Positions 9,636-17,784 of a DNA stretch of 64,000 nt are shown here, one piece after another. The position numbers and the translations under genes are program-made. Under the pieces are notes generated by a model. That model did not search any database. It was not told where the DNA came from and saw only the letters and a program-made list of their open reading frames with translations. Positions within the stretch are counted from its first letter, which is position 1. Every line of letters begins with the position of its first letter. Source of the DNA: PFJX01 sp964393825 (GTDB lineage: Bacteria; Pseudomonadota; Gammaproteobacteria; Burkholderiales; Thiobacillaceae); the NCBI GenBank assembly GCA_964393825.1, contig CAYMUY010000011.1, forward strand, positions 30,864-94,863. Direction: 5' to 3'.

Positions 9636-11975
9636 ATGACCGATATCGTCCTGGAGTCGCTGCGCGCCGTCATCCTGGCCGGCATCCTGGTCGTGCTCTG
9701 GCGGCATGGCGGCTCGCCCCTGGCGAGCAGGGTCCATCCCGGCTGGCGTCGCATCATGGGCGGCTTCGGCCTGATCCTGTTCGGCGCCCTCCTCGACATC
9801 ACCGACAATTTCCCGGCACTGGCCCGCTATGAGGTGATTGGCGAGACCGAGACCGAGGCCTGGCTGGAAAAACTGCTCGGTTATACCGGCGGATTTCTGT
9901 TGCTGTTCTCCGGCTTCCTGCGCTGGAGCCCGGCGGTGAACACCCGTGAGCGACAACAGGCCCGGCTCATGGATGCCATCGCCCGGGCCCAGGGCACCTT
10001 CATCCACACAGCCGATACCCGCCAGGCCTTCGACGATCTGCTGCGCGACATCCTCGATCTCACCGGCAGCGCCTACGGTTTCATCGGCGAGGTCTTGCAG
10101 CGCGATGGACAGCCCTATCTGAAGACACACGCGATCACCAACATCGCCTGGAATGCCGAGGCCCGGCGGTTCCACGATGCGCATGCACCGCAGGGACTGG
10201 GATTCACCAACCTGGATACCTTGTTCGGCGCCGCCCTGCGCAGCCGCGAGCCGGTCATCGCGAACGATCCCGCCCAGGATCCACGGCGTGGCGGCCTGCC
10301 GCCCGGTCATCCGCCGCTGAACGCCTTCCTTGGGTTGCCGATCATCGCCGGCGACCGCATGTCGGGCATGCTGGGCATCGCCAACCGGCCGGGCGGTTAC
10401 GATGACCAGATGGTCGTATTTCTGCGGCCACTGGCCAGCACCATCGCCCAATTGATCGAGGCCCGCCAGGCCGTGCGTGCACGTGCGGCCATCGAGTTCT
10501 CGCATCATCGCCTCGCCTTGCTGGCGAGCCGCACCACCAATGGCGTGGTCATCGCCGACCCGAACGGCTGCGTGGAATGGGTGAACGCCGGCTTCGAGCG
10601 TCTGACCGGTTATACCCTGGCCGAGGTGCAGGGTCACAAGCCCGGCCACGTTCTGCAGGGCTATGGCACCGATACGGCGACAGTGGAACAAATGCGTTCG
10701 GCGCTGCGCGCCGGCGAATCATTCGAGGTGGAAGTACTGAACTACGCGAAGAACGGTCAACCCTACTGGATCAATCTCAGCGTCGACCCGATGCGGGACG
10801 AGGCGGGAGCCTTGCAGGGCTTCATCGGCATCGAAACCGACATCACCCCGCGCAAGCGGGCGGAAGATGCCCTGGCGGCCAGCGCAGCGCACGCCCAGGC
10901 GGTGCTGAACCATGTGCTGGACGGCATCATCACCATCGATGGCAAGGGCATCATCGCCTCGTTCAACCTCGCCGCGGCGCGCACCTTCGGTTATTCGGAA
11001 GAGGAAGTGGTCGGCCGCAACATCAAGATGCTGATGCCCGAGCCCCACCGTAGCCGCCATGACGACTACCTGCGCCACTACCAGGCCGGCGGCATCCCCA
11101 AGGTGATCGGCATCGGCCGCGAGGTGGAAGGCCAACGCAAGGATGGCTCGATCTTTCCGATGGACCTGGCGGTGACCCGGATTTCTCGCGAAGGCCGTCC
11201 CCTCTATATCGGGATGGTGCGGGACATCACCGAAGGCAAGCGCATGGAGCGCCTGAAGCGTGAATTCCTGTCCACCGTCAGCCACGAGTTGCGCACCCCG
11301 CTGACCTCCATTCGCGGTGCCCTCGGCCTGATCGCCGGTGGCGCCATGGGACGACTGCCGGAGCAGGTCGAACATCTGGTCGGCATCGCCCACGACAACA
11401 GCGAGCATCTGACCCGGCTGATCAACGACCTGCTGGACATGGAGAAGATCGCGGCCAACGGCATGCGCTTCGATCTGCGCGCGCAAGCCGTGATGCCCCT
11501 GGTGGAACAGGCGATCGAAGCCAACCGCGCGTATGGCGAAGCGCGGCAGGTGTCGTTCATCCTGACTACGCGCGCCGATGACGCGATGGTACGGGTCGAT
11601 GCCCAGCGCTTTCTCCAGATCATGGCCAACCTGCTCTCCAATGCCGCCAAGTTCTCGCCGGTCGGCGGCCAGATCGAGATCGCGGTCAATATCCGGGAAG
11701 GATTCGCGCGGGTGACGGTGACCGATCACGGCCCGGGCATCCCTGCTGATTTCCACGACCAGGTATTCGACAAGTTCTCCCAGGCCGACGCCTCGGATGG
11801 CCGCCACACCGGCGGCACCGGTCTGGGTCTGGCCATCACGCGGGAATTGGTGCAGCGTATGGACGGACGCATCGGTTTCGAGTCGCGCGAGGGCGAGGGC
11901 GCGACTTTTCATGTCGAATGGCCACGCTCGCCAGACAAGGCCGCAATGGAACATACGCATGGCACCACCGCTTGA
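9636..11975 (+). CDS. Membrane GAF-PAS-PAS histidine kinase with FixL-like heme-PAS motif
   Basis: The 779-residue product starts at ATG 9636; earlier in-frame codons would overlap the preceding gene. Two or three membrane segments occupy residues 5-97. A GAF domain (about 110-280) is followed by a PAS (about 295-405) that resembles LOV but has GHKPGHVLQG, so the photo-cysteine is missing. The next PAS (415-530) strongly resembles the heme PAS of FixL: GRNIKMLMPEP, then H475 in SRHDDYLRHY, then GQRKDGSIFPMDLAV. The HisKA domain has H550 in STVSHELRTPLTSIR and the HATPase is complete (NLLSNAAKFS, GTGLGLAI). Heme binding is inferred from the histidine; related PAS domains without heme exist. 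It overlaps the receiver gene by 17 bases. Confidence 0.9.
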   Translation: MTDIVLESLRAVILAGILVVLWRHGGSPLASRVHPGWRRIMGGFGLILFGALLDITDNFPALARYEVIGETETEAWLEKLLGYTGGFLLLFSGFLRWSPAVNTRERQQARLMDAIARAQGTFIHTADTRQAFDDLLRDILDLTGSAYGFIGEVLQRDGQPYLKTHAITNIAWNAEARRFHDAHAPQGLGFTNLDTLFGAALRSREPVIANDPAQDPRRGGLPPGHPPLNAFLGLPIIAGDRMSGMLGIANRPGGYDDQMVVFLRPLASTIAQLIEARQAVRARAAIEFSHHRLALLASRTTNGVVIADPNGCVEWVNAGFERLTGYTLAEVQGHKPGHVLQGYGTDTATVEQMRSALRAGESFEVEVLNYAKNGQPYWINLSVDPMRDEAGALQGFIGIETDITPRKRAEDALAASAAHAQAVLNHVLDGIITIDGKGIIASFNLAAARTFGYSEEEVVGRNIKMLMPEPHRSRHDDYLRHYQAGGIPKVIGIGREVEGQRKDGSIFPMDLAVTRISREGRPLYIGMVRDITEGKRMERLKREFLSTVSHELRTPLTSIRGALGLIAGGAMGRLPEQVEHLVGIAHDNSEHLTRLINDLLDMEKIAANGMRFDLRAQAVMPLVEQAIEANRAYGEARQVSFILTTRADDAMVRVDAQRFLQIMANLLSNAAKFSPVGGQIEIAVNIREGFARVTVTDHGPGIPADFHDQVFDKFSQADASDGRHTGGTGLGLAITRELVQRMDGRIGFESREGEGATFHVEWPRSPDKAAMEHTHGTTA

Positions 11976-12351
11976 TCGCATTCTCTGTGTGGAAGACGAC
12001 CCCGACATCCAGGCGGTGATCCGCCTGGCGCTGGAGCGGGTGGGGGGGTTCACGGTCAGGCTCTGTTCCTCCGGCCCGGAGGCGCTGGACGCTGTCGCCG
12101 GCTTTGGTCCGGACCTGATCCTGCTGGATGTGATGATGCCTGGCATGGATGGCCCCGCCACGCTGTCGGCGTTAAGGCAATTGCCCCTTGCCGCCCGCCT
12201 GCCGGTGATCTTCATGACCGCCAAGGTCCAGCCCGACGAGGTAGCCCATTACCACCGTCTCGGCGCCGTGGGGGTCATCGCCAAGCCATTTGATCCCATG
12301 ACCCTGGCGAAGGAAATCCATCACCACTGGTTGCGACAGCATGGCGGTTGA
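11959..12351 (+). CDS. Single-domain response regulator (CheY-like receiver)
   Basis: The 130-residue protein is a receiver with the acidic pair D13/D14 (CVEDDPD), phosphoacceptor D57 (ILLDVMMPG), a switch Thr in FMTAK and the conserved Lys in IAKPFDP. It has no output domain. Its start lies inside the end of the upstream kinase gene, and its end overlaps the next gene by 11 bases. This tight overlap makes it the likely direct target of the GAF-PAS-PAS kinase, passing phosphate on to the Hpt domain next door. Confidence 0.92.
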   Translation: MAPPLDRILCVEDDPDIQAVIRLALERVGGFTVRLCSSGPEALDAVAGFGPDLILLDVMMPGMDGPATLSALRQLPLAARLPVIFMTAKVQPDEVAHYHRLGAVGVIAKPFDPMTLAKEIHHHWLRQHGG

Positions 12352-13963
12352 TGCTTCCCAGGCCCGGCACATCCTTGAAAGCCTGCGCCTGGGCTTCATC
12401 GAGCAACTCCCCATGCGGATCGCGGCCATCGAGCAATGCTGGATCGACTGCAACCTGACGCCCAACCCGGGCCCTGCCCTGCATGAACTGGCACGGCTGG
12501 CGCACAGCCTGCGCGGCAGCGCCAAGACCTACGGCCTGATGGCACTGGGCGACACCGCAGGCGAACTGGAGACCGCCCTCTCCCCCTGGCTGGCCAGCGA
12601 AACCACGCCGGATGCCGAAGCCAGACACCGGCTGGATCGATGGGTAGCGGCGTTGCATGACAGCGCCCGGGTCCAGCCAGACCCCGTGCCGGGAACGACA
12701 TCACCCGCTCCCCTGCTTGAAGCACGCGTCCCTTCCCGCGTCTATCTCCTGGATGACGATGCCGGCCAGGCTCGACTGCTGGCGAATCGGCTGGAACATT
12801 TCGGCTATCACGTCGAGATGTTCACCACTTCGCCGGCCCTGCAGGACCAGGTCTCGCGAGCACGCCCGGCGGCGTGCATTCTGGCCGACGACACCCCTGC
12901 CGGGATCGAGGCAGGCCGCGCCTTGTATCGACTCGACCCGACCTTGCCACTGCTCTACGCCAGCCACCGCGACGACATCGAGGCCAGGCTGGAAGCGGTG
13001 CGCTCGGGCGGACAGGCCTACCTGCGCAAGCCCATCGACCTGCTCGAACTGGTCGAGGAACTGAACCAGGCCAGCGGCCGCACGGCAGTCTCGCCCTACC
13101 GTATCCTGATAGTGGAAGACGACGACTCGCTCGCACGCTATTACCACGCCGTGCTGCGGGACGCCGGCATCGAAGCGATGACGGTGACCGCGCCCCTGCG
13201 CACCTTGCAGGCCCTGGATGATTTCCATCCCGATGTGATCCTGATGGATGTGTACATGCCGCAATGCACCGGCGCGGAACTGGCACAGGTCATCCAGCAG
13301 CGGAAAACGCACGCCGCCCTGCCCATCGTTTTCCTGTCCGGCGAGGGCGACCCGGATATCCAGTTCGCGGCGTTGCGCAAGGGCGGCCATGATTTCCTGA
13401 CCAAACCGGTGAATGCCGACGTGCTGGTCCGCATCCTCAAGCTGCGCGCGCGGCAGTCCAGGCTGACCGCCGCTTCGATGGTGACCGACGGCATGACCGG
13501 CCTGCTCAATCACGGCCGCATCAACGCCATGCTGGCCGCGGAGGTGGCGCGCGCGCGCCGCAGCAACACCCAGTTGGCCGTGGCCATGCTCGAACTCGAT
13601 CATTTCCGGGAAATCACCGATCGCCACGGCCCCCTGGCCGGCGACAAGGTGATCAGGAGCCTGGTTCGGCTGCTGCGCGCGCGTTTACGCAGCAGCGATC
13701 TCGCCGGACGTTTCGGTGACGAGTCATTCCTGGTGATCCTGCCGGAGTGCGACCCGGACTCGGCCAGGTACCTGATCGACGACGTGCGTGAGCGATTCAG
13801 CCGGATCGACCACCCCGGCGAGCCACCGGAACAGGCGTTCGGCGCCAGTTTCAGCATCGGGCTGGCAGTATTTCCCCAGGCCAACAGCGCGGAAAGCCTG
13901 CTCCTGGCGGCGACCGCCGCGCTGGACAAGGCCAAGCGGCAAGGCCGTCATCCAGCCCTATGA
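12341..13963 (+). CDS. Hpt-REC-REC protein with degenerate GGDEF domain
   Basis: The 540-residue protein has an N-terminal Hpt domain with H55 in LARLAHSLRGSAKTYGL. A first receiver at about 132-245 has LLDDD and D183/D184 in ILADDTPAG. A second, canonical receiver at about 253-370 has IVEDDD, D303 in LMDVYMPQ and TKPVN. The C-terminal diguanylate cyclase fold starts at DGMTGLLN, but the signature is RFGDESF (457-463) rather than GGDEF. Catalysis is therefore doubtful and it may act as a binding or docking domain. The order kinase, receiver, Hpt-REC-REC resembles a phosphorelay that ends in a c-di-GMP-like output. It is last in the run. Confidence 0.88.
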   Translation: MAVDASQARHILESLRLGFIEQLPMRIAAIEQCWIDCNLTPNPGPALHELARLAHSLRGSAKTYGLMALGDTAGELETALSPWLASETTPDAEARHRLDRWVAALHDSARVQPDPVPGTTSPAPLLEARVPSRVYLLDDDAGQARLLANRLEHFGYHVEMFTTSPALQDQVSRARPAACILADDTPAGIEAGRALYRLDPTLPLLYASHRDDIEARLEAVRSGGQAYLRKPIDLLELVEELNQASGRTAVSPYRILIVEDDDSLARYYHAVLRDAGIEAMTVTAPLRTLQALDDFHPDVILMDVYMPQCTGAELAQVIQQRKTHAALPIVFLSGEGDPDIQFAALRKGGHDFLTKPVNADVLVRILKLRARQSRLTAASMVTDGMTGLLNHGRINAMLAAEVARARRSNTQLAVAMLELDHFREITDRHGPLAGDKVIRSLVRLLRARLRSSDLAGRFGDESFLVILPECDPDSARYLIDDVRERFSRIDHPGEPPEQAFGASFSIGLAVFPQANSAESLLLAATAALDKAKRQGRHPAL

Positions 13964-14069
13964 AACAGATGCGAAGCCGGCGTGGATGAGCGCCGGCAGC
14001 CGCTTCATTCCACCTGCCCCCCCTTTGATCTGGCTCTGACCCGGCCTTTGGCGATAGCCTCGCCTGAAT

Positions 14070-14852
14070 TCAGGCCGCTTCCCAGGCCGCCAGAAACTCG
14101 AACCAGTGATCGGCGCCGATCTCCTCCAGGCTGGCGCGCACCAGGGCGATTTCCTGTTCGTACTGGGCGGCGGTCAGGGCCCCGCGCATCTTCTGGAAGC
14201 GCAGGTAGACCAGCCAGGTGTTGACCACGTCGGTTTCACAGTAATCGCGGATGGCGGCGATCTCGCCACGCTCGAAGGCTGGCCAGACGGCGGAGCCATC
14301 CATGCCGAGCTTGCCGGGGAAGCCATAAAGCTTGGCGAGATCGTCCAGTGGCGCGTTGGCGCGGCCGGAGAACATGGCGATGACGTCCATCAGGTCGAGA
14401 TGGCGGGTGTGGTAGCGATTCAGGTAGTTGTTGTATTTGAAGTCGCGGTCGTCATCGCCCCAATCCCAGTACTTGGGTGCGGCGACCCCGTGCAGCATGG
14501 CGCGGTAATGCAGTACCGGCAGGTCGAAGCCGCCGCCATTCCAGCTCACCAGTTGCGGGGTGTATTTCTCGATGCCATCGAAGAAGCGCTGGATGATCTG
14601 GCCCTCGCTGGCGTCGGGCTCGGAGAGCGAGAACACGCGGAAGCGGTCACCCTCGCGCAGGGTGCAGGAAATGGTCACCACGCGTTGCAGATAATGCGGC
14701 AGGAAATCCGAGCCGCCGGTCTGCTGGCGGCGCATCAGGAAGGCCATTTCACCGACCTCATGGTCGCTGGCTTCCGGGCCGACATTGTGGAGACGACGCA
14801 ACCCGGCGATGTCGGGAATGGTTTCGATGTCGAAGACGAGGACGGGGGTCAT
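14070..14852 (-). CDS. PolB-like 3'-5' exonuclease
   Basis: The 260-residue protein starts MTPVLVFDIETIPD, which supplies the Exo I motif (D and E of a DEDD nuclease). A second metal motif lies in YTPQLVSWNGGGFDLPVL, and the third is RDYCETDVVNTWLVYL, fitting a DEDDy arrangement. It matches the stand-alone predicted 3'-5' exonucleases related to the proofreading domain of family B polymerases. The polymerase part is absent and the length is normal for the family. It is divergent from pgl with a 68-base spacer, and convergent with the signalling island across 106 bases in which I see no feature. Confidence 0.85.
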   Translation of the reverse strand: MTPVLVFDIETIPDIAGLRRLHNVGPEASDHEVGEMAFLMRRQQTGGSDFLPHYLQRVVTISCTLREGDRFRVFSLSEPDASEGQIIQRFFDGIEKYTPQLVSWNGGGFDLPVLHYRAMLHGVAAPKYWDWGDDDRDFKYNNYLNRYHTRHLDLMDVIAMFSGRANAPLDDLAKLYGFPGKLGMDGSAVWPAFERGEIAAIRDYCETDVVNTWLVYLRFQKMRGALTAAQYEQEIALVRASLEEIGADHWFEFLAAWEAA

Positions 14853-14920
14853 GGCGGTGGCGCGTAAAATTCGGGCAATTCTATCCGTTTTGCCTCCTCC
14901 CGCTCCCCTGCCCCTCACCC

Positions 14921-15607
14921 ATGCAAACCCGCTGGCATTTTTCCGACTCCTCCCAGTCCTGGCTCGCCCAGGCATTGGCGTATATCGCCCGGGCGGAACG
15001 CGAGGCGCTGGCGGCGCGGGGTGAGTTCCACATCGTGCTGGCCGGCGGTGGCACCCCGCGCGAGGTGTACGAGGCGCTGGCCCGGGAAGCGCATGACTGG
15101 CGGCGCTGGCAGGTCTGGTTCGGCGATGAACGCTGTTTGCCGGTCAACCATCCGGAGCGCAACAGCGCGATGGCACGTGCCGCCCTTCTTGACCAGGTGG
15201 CGGTAACCGCGGTGCACCTCATTCCCGCCGAACTCGGACCCGACAAGGCCGCGGCCGCTTATGCCGCCCAACTCGCCGGCGTCGGTGAGTTCGACCTGGT
15301 CATTCTCGGCCTGGGTGAGGATGGTCATACCGCCAGCCTGTTCCCAGGCCGCAGGCTTGCGTCGGACGCGGCTGCGGTAGCGGTATTCGATGCGCCGAAG
15401 CCGCCGCCGGAGCGGGTCAGCCTGTCGGCGCCGCGCCTGTCGCGCGCCCACCACGTCCTGTTCCTGGTGGGCGGTGCCGGAAAACGCGACGCGCTCGTCC
15501 GCTGGCAACAGGGCGACCCCACCCTTCCCGCCGCCAGCATCCAGCCCGAAGCCGGGGTGGATGTGCTGCTGGCCCCCGATCTTTCAACTCCCGGAGTACG
15601 CCCATGA
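14921..15607 (+). CDS. pgl: 6-phosphogluconolactonase
   Basis: The 228-residue cytosolic enzyme hydrolyses 6-phosphogluconolactone to 6-phosphogluconate in the oxidative pentose phosphate pathway. It shows family motifs: IVLAGGGTPREVYEAL (phosphate binding), VWFGDERCLPV and LGLGEDGHTASLFPG (catalytic loop). Length is normal for the DevB/Pgl family. Zwf and gnd are not in the window. Its stop overlaps the start of the DUF4139 gene by 4 bases (ATGA), so translation of the two is probably coupled although the functions look unrelated. Confidence 0.93.
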   Translation: MQTRWHFSDSSQSWLAQALAYIARAEREALAARGEFHIVLAGGGTPREVYEALAREAHDWRRWQVWFGDERCLPVNHPERNSAMARAALLDQVAVTAVHLIPAELGPDKAAAAYAAQLAGVGEFDLVILGLGEDGHTASLFPGRRLASDAAAVAVFDAPKPPPERVSLSAPRLSRAHHVLFLVGGAGKRDALVRWQQGDPTLPAASIQPEAGVDVLLAPDLSTPGVRP

Positions 15608-17052
15608 AAACCCGATTGCTCGCCCTGGCGGCGCTCACCTGCATCTCAACTGTCCAGGCGGCGGAGGAACGTCGTTCCACCGCCGCGGACCAGACCGCCC
15701 TGGCGGTGACCATCTACAACGGCGACCTGGCCCTGGTGAAGGATGCCCGCCGGGTGAAACTGGGCGGTGGCGAGAACCTGCTGGCCTGGCGCGAGGTGTC
15801 GGCGCGGATGCAGCCGGAAACCGCGCTGCTGCGCAGTCTCGACGGTCGCCGCCTGACCCTGCTGGAACAGAATTTCGATTTCGACCTGCTGACGCCGCAG
15901 AAAATGCTGGAGAAATCCGTGGGTGAGACGGTGCGGGTGATCCGCACGCAGCCGGTCACCGGCGTCGAATATGCCGAGAACGCCAGCGTGGTGGCGGCCA
16001 ATGAGGGCGTGGTGCTGCAATTCGCCGATCGTGTCGAGACCGGAGTGCCCGGCCGCATCGCTTTTTCCCGGGTGCCGCCCGACCTGCGTGATCACCCCAC
16101 CCTGTCGATGCTGTTCCGCACCGATGCCCCCGCGACCAGCACCTATCAATACGGCACCGAGCATGCCCTGGAACTGTCCTATCTCACCGGCGGCCTGAGC
16201 TGGAAGGCCGACTACGTCGCCGAACTGTCGGCGAAGGAGGACAGCATCGACCTCAACGGCTGGGTCACCCTCACCAACACCAGCGGCGCCAGCTATCCCA
16301 ACGCCCGTCTGCAACTGGTGGCCGGCGAGGTGAACCGGGCACAACCGGAGCGGATGCGGGGGCCGGTGATGATGAAGGCGATGGCGATGGCGGATGCTGC
16401 CCCGCAGATGCAGGAGGAAAGCCTGTTCGAATACCATCTCTACACCCTCGACCGGAACACCACCCTGGGTGACCGGCAGACCAAGCAGGTGGCGCTGCTG
16501 TCTGCGCAGAAAGTGGCAGTGAACAAGGAGTTCCGTCTGGCCGGCGGTGACTGGTATTACCAAAGCCAGCAGGGTGATCTGGGCAGGAAGATGAAGCCCT
16601 CTGTGTTCATGGAATTCGCCAACAAGGGCGACAACCTGGGCGTGCCGCTACCCAAGGGCGTGGTGCGGGTCTACAAGAAGGATGGCGCCGGCCGTGCCCA
16701 GTTCATCGGCGAGGATCGCATCGACCACACCGCCCGGGGCGAGACCGTGAAGCTGAAACTGGGCGAGGCCTTCGACATCACCGCCGACAAGAAGCAGACC
16801 GATTTCCAGAAACTGGCCGCCGGCTTCAACGCCCGTGGCGGCGTCTTCGAATCCGGCTACCAGATGGAGATCCGTAACGCCAAGCGCGAGAACATCGTGG
16901 TCACGGTGATCGAGAACGTCCCGGGTGAATGGCAGATGGTCCAGGAAAGCCTGCCGCACAAGCGGGAAAGTGCGAACAGCGCCGTCTGGCAGGTGCCGGT
17001 GCCGGCGGAAGGCAAGACGGTGCTGAACTGGCGGGTGCGGGTGAAGTATTGA
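15604..17052 (+). CDS. Secreted DUF4139 domain protein
   Basis: The 482-residue protein has a Sec signal peptide (MKTRLLALAALTCISTVQA, cleavage likely after AQA or QAA). The mature part matches the DUF4139 type of beta-rich protein: VTIYNGDLALVKDAR near the N-terminus, LSYLTGGLSWKADYVAEL in the middle, and a C-terminal domain ending VPVPAEGKTVLNWRVRVKY. The family's biochemical role is not established; members are exported and some eukaryotic relatives are mucoidy-related. Coupling to pgl is by a 4-base overlap. No membrane anchor is visible, so a periplasmic location is expected. Confidence 0.82.
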   Translation: MKTRLLALAALTCISTVQAAEERRSTAADQTALAVTIYNGDLALVKDARRVKLGGGENLLAWREVSARMQPETALLRSLDGRRLTLLEQNFDFDLLTPQKMLEKSVGETVRVIRTQPVTGVEYAENASVVAANEGVVLQFADRVETGVPGRIAFSRVPPDLRDHPTLSMLFRTDAPATSTYQYGTEHALELSYLTGGLSWKADYVAELSAKEDSIDLNGWVTLTNTSGASYPNARLQLVAGEVNRAQPERMRGPVMMKAMAMADAAPQMQEESLFEYHLYTLDRNTTLGDRQTKQVALLSAQKVAVNKEFRLAGGDWYYQSQQGDLGRKMKPSVFMEFANKGDNLGVPLPKGVVRVYKKDGAGRAQFIGEDRIDHTARGETVKLKLGEAFDITADKKQTDFQKLAAGFNARGGVFESGYQMEIRNAKRENIVVTVIENVPGEWQMVQESLPHKRESANSAVWQVPVPAEGKTVLNWRVRVKY

Positions 17053-17078
17053 GCGTGAGACGGCATTATTGCTGTGGC

Positions 17079-17126
17079 GCCGGCCTCCAGCCGGCTGTTT
17101 TCAAGGACGCCGGCAAGCCCGCCGGC
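17079..17126. repeat. REP-like pair of GCCGGC hairpins
   Basis: Two short palindromes lie side by side: GCCGGC-CTCCA-GCCGGC (17079-17095) and GCCGGC-AAGCCC-GCCGGC (17109-17126). They fill the spacer between the DUF4139 gene and the oxygenase and end just before the latter's ribosome binding site. The look is that of an extragenic REP element; a role in transcript stability is possible. Confidence 0.65.
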
Positions 17127-17142
17127 ACTATGGGAGCGCGCT

Positions 17143-17739
17143 GTGCATAGCAATGAGAACATCGTCTCCACACTGGCCCATCTGGGCTGGTGCGTGGTGC
17201 CCGGATTCCTCCCGGAGGCCGAAACGGCGGCGCTGCGGGAGGAATGCCTGCAAGCGCATGGCCATGGCGCGTTCCACCCCGCCGGCGTCGGTCGTGGCGC
17301 GGCGCTGACCCGCTCGGAAATTCGCGGCGACCATATCCTCTGGGTGGATGAATCGAACACTGGCCCCACCCTGCATGATGTGCTCGACCGTTTCGAGTCC
17401 CTGCGCCTGGCGGTGAACGAATCGCTGTTCCTCGGCCTGTTCGATCTGGAAACGCATTACGCCGTGTATCCGCCTGGCGGCGGCTATCAGCGCCATATCG
17501 ACCGCTTCCGTGACGACGACCGGCGCGCCCTGACCGTCATCCTCTACCTCAACGAGCCGGGCTGGCGTGAGGAAGACGGCGGCTTGCTGCGCTTCTGGCC
17601 GGATCCGGAGACGGCGCCGCTGGAGATCCTCCCCGCCGGTGGCACCCTGGTGACCTTCCTCTCCGATCGCTTCTGGCACGAGGTCTTGCCGGCCCATCGC
17701 CGGCGGCTGTCGCTGACCGGGTGGTTTCGGCGGCGCTGA
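17143..17739 (+). CDS. 2-oxoglutarate/Fe(II)-dependent oxygenase (prolyl-hydroxylase type)
   Basis: I place the start at GTG 17143, 6 bases behind GGGAG; earlier in-frame codons run through the REP hairpins. The 198-residue protein has the double-stranded beta-helix metal motif H118-x-D120 (QRHID), distal H179 (FWHEV) and a 2-oxoglutarate-binding arginine near R187-R188 (RRRLSLTGW). Spacing fits the P4H-like 2OG-Fe(II) superfamily, similar to small SM-20/EGL-9-like bacterial enzymes. The substrate is unknown. It is convergent with the ABC exporter gene. Confidence 0.85.
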   Translation: MHSNENIVSTLAHLGWCVVPGFLPEAETAALREECLQAHGHGAFHPAGVGRGAALTRSEIRGDHILWVDESNTGPTLHDVLDRFESLRLAVNESLFLGLFDLETHYAVYPPGGGYQRHIDRFRDDDRRALTVILYLNEPGWREEDGGLLRFWPDPETAPLEILPAGGTLVTFLSDRFWHEVLPAHRRRLSLTGWFRRR

Positions 17740-17784
17740 CGGACTGGTGGAAGGCGCTCCGCTTTTCCACCCTATATTTCCACC

